Numbered from the stretch's first letter, positions 43,551-55,295 are shown. The stretch: DNA of 64,000 bases from Anagrus nilaparvatae (GCA_022575985.1 JAKSXM010000237.1:2436501-2500500); one strand, 5' to 3'. A program made the numbers and translations. The notes: generated by a model from the sequence alone, not told the origin.

Positions 43551-45349
43551 AAAGACTAAGTGAATTTTTTTTTTTATCAAAAGTGATCGTGTGAAGCTCT
43601 TTTTTTTCTTAAAAAAATCTTAAATTATAATACGATCAACACGCGGCTTGCATCATGGCCGGTGTGTAAAACTCAGTGCCGTTAAAATTTCATTTTTTAA
43701 AATGTTTGGCCGCTTTATAGCGTGCCCCTCATTAATTTTCAATTTGCAAGAAAATTATAAATTTTAAACTTTACAGCATGATAAAATTTTATCATCAAAT
43801 ATCATTAACTCAATTCAAAAGTGTGTACGACGCCATGTGCTTGTTTGTTTCCTTTTTTTTCTTATTACCTTTTTATTGTGTGGTGATTATATAAAAGTTC
43901 AAAGTGAAAAAGAATTTATTTTTTTATCAAGTTTATCTCAAAAATTTTGCAAAGAATTGTGTAATCATCACGAACTCATATTCAAAAATCAAAGATAAAC
44001 GCTTTTCATAACCGGCATCATCGTCATCACCACAACATGCAAAAATAATTGCAAGCACATGGACATAAATTTAAAAAAAAAAAAAAAAGAAAAGAAGTAG
44101 AAGTTTAAATTTTTCTAAGAAGCAAGCAAATTTAGAAGAAGAAAAAAGAAAAGACGGCATCCATAATTTTTATTTTCATCATTGCGCAGGTGCGCACACA
44201 TGGTTCCATCATTTCAAAATTTATTTCTTGAAGGGGGAAATATTCAGCGATGGCCATCTTCTCTTATACACCTTCTTCTGCCAAAAAAATTCTTCAACAT
44301 CAACGCGCAGGTGCGCATACACGCTGCTAACTTGTTATTCAACTCCAATTTTCCAGCAGACGACAACATAACTCAAAAAAGGAAAATCACAAGTTATGTA
44401 TATTTGTCCTTTTAATTTTTGATAAAGTAAATTTTTTTTTTTTTTTTTTAAATACATATTAAAATTTTTAAAATCTCTTGTTTATTTAAATTCAAATCAT
44501 TTTTTAAAATTTTACTTTTTTTTACAATTAAATTTGTGTACAAATTTCATATTTTTGTGCACAATTATTATTGTATAAAATTCAAAGTATTATTAATATA
44601 AATTTTTTTTTTCACAGTACTTGTACTTTACTTTATCAAAATTAATTTTTTATTGTATTGTAATTTCTCACAAGTTGGGGCCGACTTCTGACATTATATT
44701 TTTACAATCTTAACAAAAATAAAATTTTCTTTTTTTTATATATTCAATTTAAAATACAACAATTCATTTCACAATTTTTTTTTTTTTTTTTTTTTTTTTT
44801 AACTTAAATTTAAATCAAAATCTTAAACATTATAGTCCTACCTCATTGTCTAATTTTTTTTAATTCTTTTTTAAAATCACATTATCATAACATTAATTTA
44901 TTTTTTTACAAAATACTAAAATTTTTTGATGTTACCTAGGTTCAACTTACTTTGCAGCATTGGTCCCTTGTGAAACACCCTTGTCAGTTGTTTGCAGCCT
45001 TCAATACACATCAGCCAACAATCAGGATTTTTTTTTTCTTTTCTTTTTCAACAACTAATCATCAGCTGTTGGACCTTGCTGCTGGCATCTTTTCGTTAAC
45101 TTAAGGTTTTCATTTATTATTTTTTTTTTTTTTTTTTGAGATTTGCATAAAGTCAACAAAAATTAAAAATTGATAATTGTTTTGATTTGCTTGTATCTTA
45201 TACATTTTGTATTATTTGTGTTTGCTTTGCAACTCTCAATTTTATTTGGTTTATTTTTGTAAAACAAATTTATTGCTTTTTTATTTAAAAAAAAAAAAAA
45301 TTAATTTAATATTTTTATATAATAACATACTCGTTTTGCCAATTTCACC
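43551..45349 (+). other. BEL 5' leader
   Basis: About 1.8 kb of T-rich noncoding sequence between the primer site and gag, with long homopolymers (44779-44800, 45120-45137). BEL leaders are often long; packaging signals may lie here but none can be named. Confidence 0.6.
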
Positions 45350-45946
45350 ATGACTGACATAATACTCAACCAATTATCATTAGTCCCTAGAATAAAAAAT
45401 GCTTATGAGCATTTCTTAAAAGAAGGTAACTCTATGTCAATCTCTTCTTGTAAAGTTAGGCTGTCTAGCCTTCAGAACACATTTTTAAAATTTGAAACAA
45501 ATCATTCAAAGTTACTTATAAGCCCTGATATTGAAAAGATGAGAACCCAACCCTATTTTACAGAGGAATTATTTGAAGCAACAGAAGAAACTTACATACA
45601 GGTTTCTAGTTTATTTCAAAAATATTTAGATGAGCACCCTCCCCCACCTGCTCATGTATTGTTGGATTCTACCCATTTTAATGAAACTTTTCATAATGCT
45701 AATGATAACAATAATAATACAGGGAGCTCTTATGATTGTGAGCGCTTGCCAAGAATTGCCTTGCCTGAATTTGACGGTGAATTTAAAAACTGGGAAGCTT
45801 TTAGAGACGTTTTTATTACAGCAGTAGTAAACCGAGAAAAGCTTTCTGATGTTTACAAGTTAAGTTATCTTAGGTCCCATGTAAAGGGAGATGCATGGAA
45901 TCTAGTAAACTCTTTTTCATTAACTGAGAAAAATTTTAACATTTAA
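45350..45946 (+). pseudogene. BEL gag, truncated
   Basis: Starts ATG in context ttcaccATG. 198 codons with an N-terminal helical region and LPRIALPEFDGEFKNWEAF, the signature of the DUF1759 gag domain of BEL elements, followed by YKLSYLRSHVKGDAWNLV. It stops at TAA 45944-45946; the rest of the gag core is missing and the next coding piece is in another frame, indicating a deletion plus frameshift. Confidence 0.85.
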
Positions 45947-45959
45947 TTATTAAAATGTT

Positions 45960-46379
45960 TCAACTCAACCTGCAAAAGTTTTCCATGCTCAAGTAGAACA
46001 AAAGCAAAGTGGTGCTTCCAATAAAAATGAATGTTTAATTTGTAAAAATAATCACCATTTTGCTCAATGTCCTACTTTTAAATCAAAATCAATACCTCAA
46101 AGAATAGAATTCGTTAAATCAAAGAAAAGATGTTTCAATTGTTTAGGCAACCATTTCTCAAATAAATGTACCTCTGAGAAAAGGTGCACAATTTGTAATA
46201 ACAAACATAATTCTACCTTACACATAGTAAATTATAAAGAAAGGCAACACATATCTCAAGGTAATCAAAACAATGCTACTCTCAATGCTAATGTACAAAC
46301 TGGTAGGCAGGTTGTTCAGCAACCATGTTTAACAGAGTCAGGTGGCTCTAGCACTTCATGACAACCAAATTCGGTTTTA
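45960..46379 (+). pseudogene. BEL nucleocapsid zinc knuckles
   Basis: In the same frame as protease-RT: CLICKNNHHFAQCPTF, RCFNCLGNHFSNKC and CTICNNKHNSTLH, three CCHC-type knuckles typical of the gag-pol junction of BEL elements. A TGA (46359-46361) separates it from the protease ORF; it may derive from a CGA codon. Confidence 0.8.
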
Positions 46380-48248
46380 TTGGCTACAGCATTAGTCAAT
46401 ATAACCTCAGAAAATGGTTGTCGCCTTCCAGTTAGGGCCCTAATTGATCAATGTTCTCAGGCCTCATTTGTTAGTGAATTTTTGTTTAAAAAATTAGGTT
46501 CTCGTTGCATTCCAACGAAACTTCCAATAACTGGAGTCGGTGGCAAAAATAATTTCATTTGCAAAAAATCAGTTCCAATTAATGTCGCACCTCATTTCTA
46601 TTCGGATTTTAGCCTTGATGTAATTGCAAACGTCATCCCTAAAATAACCTCATACTCAACTGCAGCTAATGTTGCATCAAATTCAAATCATTTAAGTCAT
46701 TTAACATTAGCAGATCCTCACTTCAATACCAATGAAAAAATTGAAGTTCTTTTAGGCTCTTCTGTCCATGCTTCCGTAGTCGAGGAAGGGATCAGGAGGG
46801 GTGAATCAAATGAACCTATTGCCACAAAAACCAAATTAGGTTGGGTTTTATCAGGTAATTGTGGCATGGGTTCCACGTGTTGTTCGATTAAGGTTGATTC
46901 AGACGCTGCTGATCTCTTGTTCGACTTGGAAAAGTTCTGGAAACAGGAGGAACTTTTTGACCCCTCTTCACTCTTGCTCAGTCCGGAAGAGCAGGAGTGT
47001 GAGGACTTCTTTGTTCAAACGCATTCAAGAGATGTCACAGGTCGTTACATAGTCAGACTTCCATTCAAAGTTGTAAATCTCCATGATTTAAAATTCACTG
47101 GCTCGTTCAATATAGCCAAAAATGTTTTATCCAGGACTGAAGCTCGTTTTTCGAAAGATTCAATTTTTCAAAAAGCCTACATAAAATTCATGAAAGATTA
47201 TGAGGATACTGGACATATGAAGGTATCAAAATTTGTTGATTTGACTAAATGTTATTTTTTGCCACACCATGGCTTCGTTAAAAAACATAGCATAAACCCT
47301 GAAAATCCTAAATTTCTCTCCGTTTTCAATGGCTCTGCTGAAGATTTCAACAAGTTGTCCATTAACAGTATTTTGCATACTGGGGCAAACTTGTTGCCAG
47401 ATTTATCAGAGCTATTGACAAGCTGGAGAAGGTATAGGTTCGTGTTCGTTTCTGACATAGAGCAGATGTTCAGACAGATTCTGGTTCATCCTGATGACCA
47501 AAAATTTCAGCAAATTCTTTGGCGTTACAATCTAACTGATGAAATTAAAGCATATTCGTTACAAACTGTTACATACGGTATGGTAAGCAGCCCCTTTTTA
47601 GCGATTAGAGTTTTAAAACAGCTTGCAATTGATGAGGGTTCAAAATACCCTCTGGCTGTGCAAGTATTGAATGAGGAAACTTATATGGATGATACGCTAT
47701 CAGGCGGACACTCATTATCAGAGGCCTTGAGTAAGCAAAAAGACTTAATAGGAATCTGCAAGATGGGTGGTATGAAATTACACAAGTGGGTTGCAAATGA
47801 TATACAATTGTTAAATTTTCCTCGTTCAATAGTTGCAGAGTCAGTGGACTCGTGTTTTGGTTTACTTGGTTTAAATTGGTACCCTGATGAAGATTATTTT
47901 TCGTTTACTATCACAATTGATAAATTAGATGGCAAAATAACCAAAAGAAAAGTGCTATCATCAATAGCAAAATTGTATGATCCCTTAGGCTGGTTAGCAC
48001 CCGTTGTTATAACTGCTAAAGCTTTTATTCAAAAGCTCTGGCTTGCCAAGCTTGATTGGGAAGATTCATTGCATAATGATCTAAAATCAGAATTTCTAAG
48101 TTGGTACACTCAAATCCCACTTCTAAATGACCTAAAAGTTAGTAGATGGTTAAATTATGTTCCTGAAGCTCAGTTTGAAGTAATAGGTTTTGCTGACGCT
48201 TCTAAAATTGCTTATGGAGCTTGCGTTTATTTAAGTCATATATGGTGA
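46380..48248 (+). pseudogene. BEL protease, reverse transcriptase and start of RNase H
   Basis: 622 open codons. The protease has RALIDQCSQASFVSE, with catalytic Asp followed by QCS instead of the usual S/TG, a variation seen in BEL elements. RT has LPHHGFVKK, SVFNGSAEDFNKLSIN, FVFVSDIEQMFRQILV (motif A), VTYGMVSSPFLAIRVL (motif B), ETYMDDTLSGG (catalytic YMDD), and KLYDPLGWLAPV. RNase H starts at VIGFADASKIAYGACVYL (first catalytic Asp in ADAS). The frame ends by a frameshift at about 48243. The RT itself is intact. Confidence 0.93.
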
Positions 48249-49013
48249 TAAAATATCAATAAATTTAATTCAAGCGAAGTCAAAAGTTGCTCCAATGAAG
48301 CCTCTACTGACAATACCAAAATTAGAACTTAGTGCCGCTGCCCTATTAGCTCGGTTAACTGTGAAAGTACTACGTGCTCTAAAATTGCCTCCTAATAATT
48401 TGTTTTTGTTTACTGATTCAACAGACGTATTGCATTGGTTAAGTGACCACCCTTCAAAGTGACCCCCTTTCATTGCAAATAAATGTTCGAATATCCATTT
48501 TCTTGTACCTCAGGCATTTTGGAACCACGTCAGATCACAGAATAACCCAGCTGATTGTGTTTCTCGTGGAATTTCTCCTTCTGAACTCATAAATCACCCT
48601 TTGTGGTGGGAAGGAAATAAACTCATAATAGATTCGAACTCAATAATGAGCGATAGTAAAGCTCTAAAAATTAAAGAGGTTTCAGCACTATGTTCTGAAA
48701 TTTAAATGTTTCATGTAGAAAGAAAAAATCAAAAAAGGTTAAAATCTGGGATCTGCTTGAAAAATATTCAGACTTGCCAAAATTGTTGAGAATCACAGCT
48801 TATGTACTAAGATTTGTTCATAAAATATCTTCAAAATCAAAAAAGTTTTTAAATAAGTCTGAATTATTTTCAAGCAAATGGTTTGATTTACAATATGATT
48901 TTTCGATTGTTTACTCTCCCTCAGTAGAGGAAATAAATAGATCAAGATTAACATGGGTGTACTTGGTTCAAAAAGCTCATTATAAACATGAAATTCATTA
49001 CCTTAAAAATTAA
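48243..49013 (+). pseudogene. BEL RNase H and connection, frameshifted
   Basis: In the +1 frame: AKSKVAPMKPLLTIPKLELS and ALLARLTV, FLFTDSTDVLHWL (RNase H Asp), a TGA at 48460-48462 that replaces a likely Trp, then NNPADCVSRGI and PLWWEG. A stop near 48702 and a second frameshift lead back to the RT frame (YVLRFVHKISSKSKKF, ORF from 48774), ended by TAA 49011-49013. Confidence 0.8.
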
Positions 49014-50297
49014 AATGAAGTATTTAAACAGTCATCATTAAATTCTTTCAACCCTTTTTTGCAAGACAATCTATTGAGAGTGGGTGGTAGAGTTGAAAAT
49101 TCAAATTTGTCGCAAGAGGAGAAATATCCTCTAATTTTGCCATTTAAATGTAAACTTTCACAATTACTTGTAGAACTTTTTCATTTAGAAACAAAACATG
49201 GAACTATTAAACAAACGTTTTCTGCGGTTAGTTCAATGTACAAAATTATAAAATGTAAATATCTAGTTAAATCTCAAATAAAAAAATGTCATTCTTGCAT
49301 TCGCTACAATTCTTCTCGTGAGATTCAGAAAATGGGAAATTTACCATTTTATAGAGTAACAAAACCTGATAAACCATTCAGAATTAGTGGCGTAGACTAT
49401 GCAGGCCCCTTTAGTATTCTTACTCATAAAGGTAGAGGTGCTAAGCCTTTCAAAGGTTATGTCGTTGTGTTCGTTTGTATGGCTACAAAAGCTATACATA
49501 TTGAATTAGTTTCAGGCTATGATAGTCAAAGTTTCATCGCTGCTTTTCGTAGGTTTACGTCAACTCGTGGAGCTTGTACCCGTTTGGTGAGTGACCGTGG
49601 TACTACCTTCGTGGGTGCAGACAGAATCCTCAAGGAAATGTATGTAGAGTATTCATCCTACATGCAAAAACTTGTTGGACTCTTAGCTGACGAAGGTACT
49701 ACCTGGGAATTTAACCCTCCTGGTGCACCACATTTTGGCGGAATCTGGGAGGCTGCGGTGAAATCGATCAAACATCACATTTTTAGAGTCCTGGGAAACA
49801 CTAAGTACACTTTTGAGGAATTTTACACCTTTTTGAAACAAGTGGAATGTTGCCTTAACTCACGTCCCTTGTTGCCCTTGACAGAGGACCCCACGGACCT
49901 ATTTTTGTCACCCTCATTGTTATTAAATCAATCACAATCTTATTTAATACCTGAGACATCTTATTTGGACCAAAAAATACCCCCAACACAACGATACAAA
50001 TTGATACAGCAGATGACACAGGATTGGTGGAAACGCTGGTCCTGTGATTATTTGCAATCCTTACAAGCAAGACACAAATGGAAATTGGCACAGCGAGACG
50101 TAATTGTAAATGATATTGTCTTGATTACTGACGAGACGATGCCACCAGCAAAGTGGCCATTAGCACGAGTAATGAAAGTGTATAAAGGATCTGACAACTT
50201 GGCGAGGGTTGTGGATCTAAAAACCAGTGCTGCATTGCTAACTAGACCTATTCATAAATTAATTTTATTGGAATCTTTGGACAATGAATCAGACTAA
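49014..50297 (+). CDS. BEL integrase
   Basis: 412 codons from the first Met at 49059, in frame with RT; upstream in-frame sequence to 49014 belongs to it too. N-terminal H2C2 zinc-binding region: H..TKHGTIKQT...CHSCIRYN. Core rve domain with the DDE triad: GVDYAGPF (D), LVSDRGTTF (D) and GGIWEAAVKS (E). C-terminal DUF5641-type domain: WWKRWSCDYLQSLQARHKW and PPAKWPLARV. This part is intact and full length for BEL. The ORF ends 425 bp before the 3' LTR. Confidence 0.93.
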   Translation, partial: NEVFKQSSLNSFNPFLQDNLLRVGGRVENSNLSQEEKYPLILPFKCKLSQLLVELFHLETKHGTIKQTFSAVSSMYKIIKCKYLVKSQIKKCHSCIRYNSSREIQKMGNLPFYRVTKPDKPFRISGVDYAGPFSILTHKGRGAKPFKGYVVVFVCMATKAIHIELVSGYDSQSFIAAFRRFTSTRGACTRLVSDRGTTFVGADRILKEMYVEYSSYMQKLVGLLADEGTTWEFNPPGAPHFGGIWEAAVKSIKHHIFRVLGNTKYTFEEFYTFLKQVECCLNSRPLLPLTEDPTDLFLSPSLLLNQSQSYLIPETSYLDQKIPPTQRYKLIQQMTQDWWKRWSCDYLQSLQARHKWKLAQRDVIVNDIVLITDETMPPAKWPLARVMKVYKGSDNLARVVDLKTSAALLTRPIHKLILLESLDNESD

Positions 50298-50722
50298 AAG
50301 ATTAAAATTATGTAAATCGTATAAATTGTATATAGTGAAAATTATTTATTTATTGTATTGTATTTATTTATTTATTTATTTAATTGTTAATTTATTTATT
50401 CCATTATCTACAAAAAACAAAAAATGTACAAAAAAAACAAAAAACAATTCAAAATTATGTATTCGTAACAAAAAATATATTAGTTGTAAGTAATTGTAAA
50501 TAATTGTAAAAAGTGTGTGAATGTGAATAATTGTGAAAAGTGTGTGTAAATATTTACTATCAAATTATATAACATCAGCGCTAATTATCACTCAAAATTA
50601 AACTTATTTTAAAAATCAAAATTTCATAATTTTTTAATTGTATAGCTTCATTTTTATTCTTTTTTCAAATTTTTTGATAACATACACCTATTCATTTTAT
50701 TTCATAAAATGGATGGGTGGAA
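50298..50722 (+). other. BEL 3' untranslated region and polypurine tract
   Basis: A+T-rich noncoding sequence. The end aaaatggatgggtggaa (50706-50722) adjoins the 3' LTR and is the likely polypurine tract for plus-strand priming. Confidence 0.65.
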
Positions 50723-50921
50723 TGTTATAAATTGAGTGTATATCTATGCAATATGTGTAAGAGCGCGCGCGCGTCGATCCCCCAACTTGTATAACGGCGT
50801 TCCCTTCAGTACGTCGTACACCAGCATGGAAGCAACATGCATAAAATGTGTCAATAAATACATTTTAAAACATAATTATAATTGTGTATTAATTAATTTA
50901 CAAATAACCTCTGCGTCAACA
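50723..50921 (+). repeat. BEL 3' LTR
   Basis: 199 bp, same as 43333-43531 except one base by eye. Followed by ATTTG (50922-50926), the right target duplication. Confidence 0.95.
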
Positions 50922-50926
50922 ATTTG

Positions 50927-52437
50927 GAAAGAACTTAATCATCTGGGCCTAATTAAATTTACTATTAAAGAAAAAATAACTTATACTGACCAACTAAACA
51001 ATATTTTTCTTACCACTCAAAGCGCCACTTTTTCTGTCCCTATCACCCAATTTTCTAATTTTCTAATAACTTTAAAATCAAATTCCAATTTTCAAATTCA
51101 TACGCATTAAAATGGAAGATTTAAATTGCGCTTTTAAGCAATTTTTTACAAAATCTTTGGGGACAGATGGACTCTCCTTAAAAATCTTAAAATTATGCCT
51201 ACCAGCTCTCTTAAATGTTTTCATAGCCCTCTGCAATAAGTCAATTATATTAAATAAATTCCTTAAAGCTTGGAAACATAATAATATCCTTCCCACAGCG
51301 AAAGTCTTAAACCCAAGTGATCTTGGAGACTACAGGCCAGTTTCTTTGCTCCGTATTATAATAAACTCTCTTTACTAGGTTTTTTAGTAAATTCTATAGG
51401 TTCTTTTACGGAGTATTTTTCTGATAGAATGCAATCAGTGATTTATGAGGACATTTATCAGCTATAAAAAAGGTTATCTGTATAGTTCCCCAGGGGTCAG
51501 TATTAGGCCCACTTCTTTTTCTAATTTATCTAAATGACTTAGGCACTATAATTACTTATTCAAAAAGGCTTTTATTTGCTGATAACTCACAAATATACAT
51601 TCAGGTCTCTTATGAAGATTTTATTTTTGCAAAGTGATTTAAAGCAAATTGAAGCCTGGACTGTTTCTAACAATTTTATCATAAAAAAAACAAAACTAAT
51701 ATAATTCTATTTGGGAAAAATGTTGCCGATTCCTATAAAGAAAATAACACTTTTTACTTTGGTGGTGAAAATATTGAGCTTTCAAAATCCGTAAAAAACC
51801 TTGGCTTATTTCGTTACTCGCATATGAAATGAAACACTCATTTAAATAAAATTCTCATAACCGTAAATTAAACTCTTTACAGAATTAGACACTTTAAAAA
51901 TCTAGTGAACAAAAATATACGGAAGCAATTGTTTCTGCCCTAATTTTTCTAATACCAGATAATTGTAATTTTCCGATTGGAAATCTCCCAGCCTATCAGT
52001 ACGCGAGATTACAAAAATTACAGAACGCGGTGGTTTGCTATGTTTGCGACATAAAATTTCCACAAAGTACTTTTCCTGTCAGGATTTCATTACGCTGGTT
52101 GAACATAAGGCTCAGAGCAAAATACCTCTGTGCCTCCCACATTTATAACTACTTGAAAACCGGAAAATCTGACTATTTAAAGTCCAAAATAAAAGTTTAT
52201 AAGCCTGCTAAAGACCTGCGTCCAAAAAATAAGCCTAATTTATCACTGGAAATGACAAAAAACTCTTTTTACAGTATATCTATGATTTGTTTCTGGAATT
52301 CTATTCCTGAAAATATTCGTTTTTCATCTTCAATCGGTTATTTCAAAGAGAACTTACATAAGAGCGAATTTTTTGAAATTCATTCAAACTTCACGCACCT
52401 TTTTCTTTTTGAGATAAAATTATGTGCAGCAGCTTAA
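50927..52437 (+). pseudogene. CR1/Jockey-type reverse transcriptase remnant
   Basis: Reads in shifting frames: CNKSIILNKFLKAWKHNNIL, LGDYRPVSLL (RT motif 1), QGSVLGPLLFLIYLNDLGT (motif B region), LLFADNSQIYIQ (YADD position changed to FADN), and the C-terminal part ARLQKLQNAVVCYVCDIKF, LRWLNIRLRAKYLCASHIYN and FWNSIPENIR. The FADN change would remove one catalytic Asp. Strongly degraded. Confidence 0.75.
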
Positions 52438-52980
52438 AATCTTCTTTGGAGTGTCTACTTTTTAATGAAATGTCAGCGGATTTGAAATTTTGATAATTTG
52501 GAAGTGTTTTGGCCAACTTTCTGTCCAAATATGAACATTAAAAAAAAGGAAAGCTGGAAAAAGTCATTTTCTTTTTCATTTTTTTTTATTGGGACACCTT
52601 TTTCCGCATACAAAAGCGTATAATTTCAGAGGGTTGTAAATTTTTTTAAATTGAACCAATTTTGGCAAAATTAGGTTAAAAAAAAAATCAAACTCCTTCA
52701 AAATCATACTCCTTCCTTCTCAAGACACTTTTTTACTCAAAATAAAAGCACCCTAGGAAAAAATTTTACTGAACGAAAGTGCTTAGAATTGATCAGGGAA
52801 TACATGCAAATTAAAAAAAAAAAAATGCCAATTTTTCGATACCTATTTTTATCCAATTTTTGCAAAATTCAAAAAAAAATTTTTTTTAACAATTTTTTTA
52901 CATTCTTATGCATTAGTTAAGCAATTTGTGTTCAATAAATTTTTTTTCTAAAACTAACCCATTTTTTTAAAAACTGTAGA
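52438..52980. other. Noncoding A+T-rich stretch
   Basis: Possibly the LINE 3' region and spacer. One frame at 52755-52810 (NFTERKCLELIREYMQIK) looks coding-like but is isolated. Confidence 0.4.
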
Positions 52981-53160
52981 GTTTATTCATCCCTGTTTTA
53001 TTTTGATCCACTATTGAAGAAAATGGGTGAAGAACATTCGTATTCTCTTTTGATCCAGTTCCAAAAAGAACAAGGTGCTACCAAACTTACCATTGCTGAA
53101 TTAAACCTTGGTAAATCCGTTAAAGCTGGACCAAAAAAGAAATGGTATGATCACCAATAA
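52981..53160 (+). CDS. Candidate terminal exon, unknown protein
   Basis: After an AG acceptor (ctgtag|ag near 52978-52980) the frame reads VYSSLFYFDPLLKKMGEEHS, then LLIQFQKEQGATKLTIAELN and GPKKKWYDHQ, ending TAA at 53158-53160. It may alternatively start at ATG 53023. Base composition is distinctly less A+T-rich than the flanks and the reading is clean. I do not recognise the family; upstream exons were not established. Confidence 0.45.
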   Translation, partial: VYSSLFYFDPLLKKMGEEHSYSLLIQFQKEQGATKLTIAELNLGKSVKAGPKKKWYDHQ

Positions 53161-53593
53161 CGAGTAAGAAATGTTGTCAGGGAATATGAAAATTTTTAAA
53201 ATAAGTCCAATGAAAAAATTTAAAAAATCTTGCTTACAATATAAATATTTAAATTAATTGTTATTTTAGTCCGTGATCAGTTGACGAAAGCGCCGCTAAC
53301 GTTTGGTAACTAAACTCAAGTGCTAATATTAAACATTGATTCTGATAGAGAAATAAATAAAATTAATTGAATCAAATTATTAAATTATTAATTTTGAAAG
53401 TAATTATTATAAATAAATTGAAAAAAATTTTTAAATTTAATATTATTTGGGGCATTTTGTTTTTTTTCATTTCATCATTTTGTTTTTTTTTCCTTAAAAC
53501 AATATTATAAATGTGAATAGGTTATAAGAGTATAATAAGAGTACAGTATAGAATTATGTTTACGCGAAATTTTGGAGTCGAAAAATTGGAGAA
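53161..53593. other. Intergenic or 5' sequence of the next gene
   Basis: A+T-rich. TATAGAATT-like motif at 53547-53555 upstream of the following gene; no other feature. Confidence 0.4.
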
Positions 53594-54046
53594 ATGTCTA
53601 CTGGTAAATATTGTTAATGAAATTTGGAAGCATATAAATGAAATGATTATTTTTAAAACTATTTTATTTTAATGCAGATAATTTTGAAACTAAAGGGAAA
53701 AAGAGCTTCAATAAATGCTGTGTTATAAATTTTATAAACAATACAAATAATGTTTATAGCGATACTGTTTTTTATCAATTTCTTCTTTCTTCTGGAAATA
53801 GTCATTTTCCTCATCTTGATGCTAGAATTTACAGAAAGTTACTGAGGTAATTCTTATACATGCACATTTAATAGTTTTAAAACCTGCTGATGCTTGTTAT
53901 TCTCTGCATTCTTTAATAGGAAAAGTTTCGACAAGTTTTCTTCCTTTTCTTTTGGTCTCAGAGTCAAAATTAATAGCACAAAACATTTTTTGAAATCTAG
54001 TTGTTATAATAATATCCATATTTTAAAATCCCTCAATATAGTATAA
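53594..54046 (+). CDS. Three-exon small gene, THAP-like
   Basis: Exon 1 from ATG 53594 to 53603 (MST plus one base), donor G|GTAAAT; intron 53604-53677 (74 bp, AATGCAG); exon 2 53678-53846, donor GAG|GTAATT; intron 53847-53919 (73 bp, TTTAATAG); exon 3 53920-54046, stop TAA. All phases agree and give a clean 101-residue frame. Residues 5-20 read NFETKGKKSFNKCCVI, then NNTNN and TVFYQFLLSSGN. The start KCCV..(C).NN followed by F(H/Y)xF resembles a THAP zinc finger in which the second Cys is replaced (VINF) and the Pro of FxFP is lost, so DNA binding would be doubtful. Could be a degenerate THAP or P-element-derived gene, or a novel small protein. None of it forms a long uninterrupted ORF. Confidence 0.55.
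53604..53677 (+). other. Intron 1 of the small gene
   Basis: GTAAAT...TTTTATTTTAATGCAG, 74 bp, phase 1. Confidence 0.55.
53847..53919 (+). other. Intron 2 of the small gene
   Basis: GTAATT...TGCATTCTTTAATAG, 73 bp, phase 2. Confidence 0.55.
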
Positions 54047-54559
54047 TCTAAACTGAACTAATATTTATTAATTCTAAAATAAACAAACTTAATGTTAAGG
54101 ATGGATAGCTGGTAATTAACTTTATTATAATAAATGGCGAAACACACAATTTATATTTTTAAAGCATATATATATTGAACTGCTTTTAGCAAAGGCCGTG
54201 CAGACACTGAAGGTGCCGGCCGGCAGCTACTCTCTCCCTTCTTACAATATACACTAACATATTTACATATATACATCGATGCGGAACATTCTCCCGGATA
54301 TATTTTTTATCCTAATAAAAAATTCCAAAATTATAAAAATTTAATTAGAATAAAGCTATTTACAGAGATCTATAAAAAAATGTTATTTTGTATTTTTTTG
54401 AAAACATATATACAAATAATTTATTTAAAAGATTAATAAAAAAAATAAAAAACATTTATTTACAAAACATGCTGAGCACAAGTACTCGCCTAACTTTCCA
54501 ATAAAAAAATTAAATAAATTAATGAATAATTTTTTAAAGTATTTTACAAATTATTAGCA
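54047..54559. other. Noncoding stretch
   Basis: Includes a GC-richer patch with the palindrome gtgccggccggca (54211-54223). It lies just downstream of the BEL integrase remnant on its strand and could be part of that element's 3' end or LTR. No gene seen. Confidence 0.4.
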
Positions 54560-55290
54560 TCACCTGATTTTTCAAGTAAAATCAATTTATGGACTAGGCG
54601 CTTCAAAATTGAACCAGCTGTCTTGATTTCAACAGTCCTTGTCAATTCATCTAAACCTCCGTAAGTTAACTTAGCCTGAAGTTCCTGCATATTGAAGAGG
54701 CCATATACAGTTCCTTCAAGGCCTTATCAGCTTCAATGAATGTAGTTCCTTGGTCGCTGAATATACCAGTGCACGGACCACGAGTGGAAGTAAATCTTCG
54801 GAAAGCCGCTATGAAATTGTCACTAGAATACCCTGTTATTAATTCCCAATGTACAGCTTTGGTAGCCATACATATGAAAATCCCGATATAAGCTTTATAA
54901 GTAGCCGATCCACGACCTCTAAACCTTACTATTTTGTATGGACCAGCATAACTATACCTGTATTAAGAAAGGGTTTGTTAGGACGCTGTACTATACTGGG
55001 GGGTAGAATACCCATTTTTTGTTTGACAAGATTATCCTTGTATCTTAAACATTCATGACACTTAAAAATATAACTTCTAACTAAGTTTCTTCCATTAATA
55101 ATTCCTGTCTAAGGGTAGCTAACGTAAGAAAAACACCACAATGCAAGGTTTTTTGATGATAGTATCTAATTAACAATTTTGAAAGAGCACAATTTTTAGG
55201 AATGACCAGGGGATGTTTTTGTTCATGAGACAATAAGGAATTATGAATTCGACCCCCCACTCATAAAAAATTATCTTCTAGAAAAGTATC
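54560..55290 (-). pseudogene. BEL/Pao integrase remnant
   Basis: Minus strand: CHECLRYKDNLVKQKMGILP (zinc-binding end and linker), GSATYKAYIGIFICMATKAV, HWELITGYSSDNFIAAFRRF, TSTRGPCTGIFSDQGTTFIE (second catalytic Asp in SDQG). Closely parallel to 49059-50297 but a different family. The catalytic Glu region is lost and several stops occur. Confidence 0.8.
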
Positions 55291-55295
55291 TAATT

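Larger units (their letters stand above)
43333..50921 (+). mobile_element. Complete BEL/Pao LTR retrotransposon
   Basis: Two 199-bp LTRs (TGTTATAAATTG...GCGTCAACA), a 5-bp duplication, leader, gag, zinc knuckles, protease, RT, RNase H and integrase in BEL/Pao order. The LTRs differ at one site by eye (43398-43400 region, gtaaaac versus gtataac), suggesting a recent insertion. The coding region nevertheless has several breaks. Confidence 0.97.
42520..52440 (+). mobile_element. CR1/Jockey-type LINE split by a BEL element
   Basis: Endonuclease-coding sequence (42520-43332) and RT-coding sequence (50927-52437) are in the same orientation on both sides of the BEL/Pao insertion 43333-50921. Both halves are full of stops, so the LINE was old when BEL arrived or decayed in parallel. 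Confidence 0.75.
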
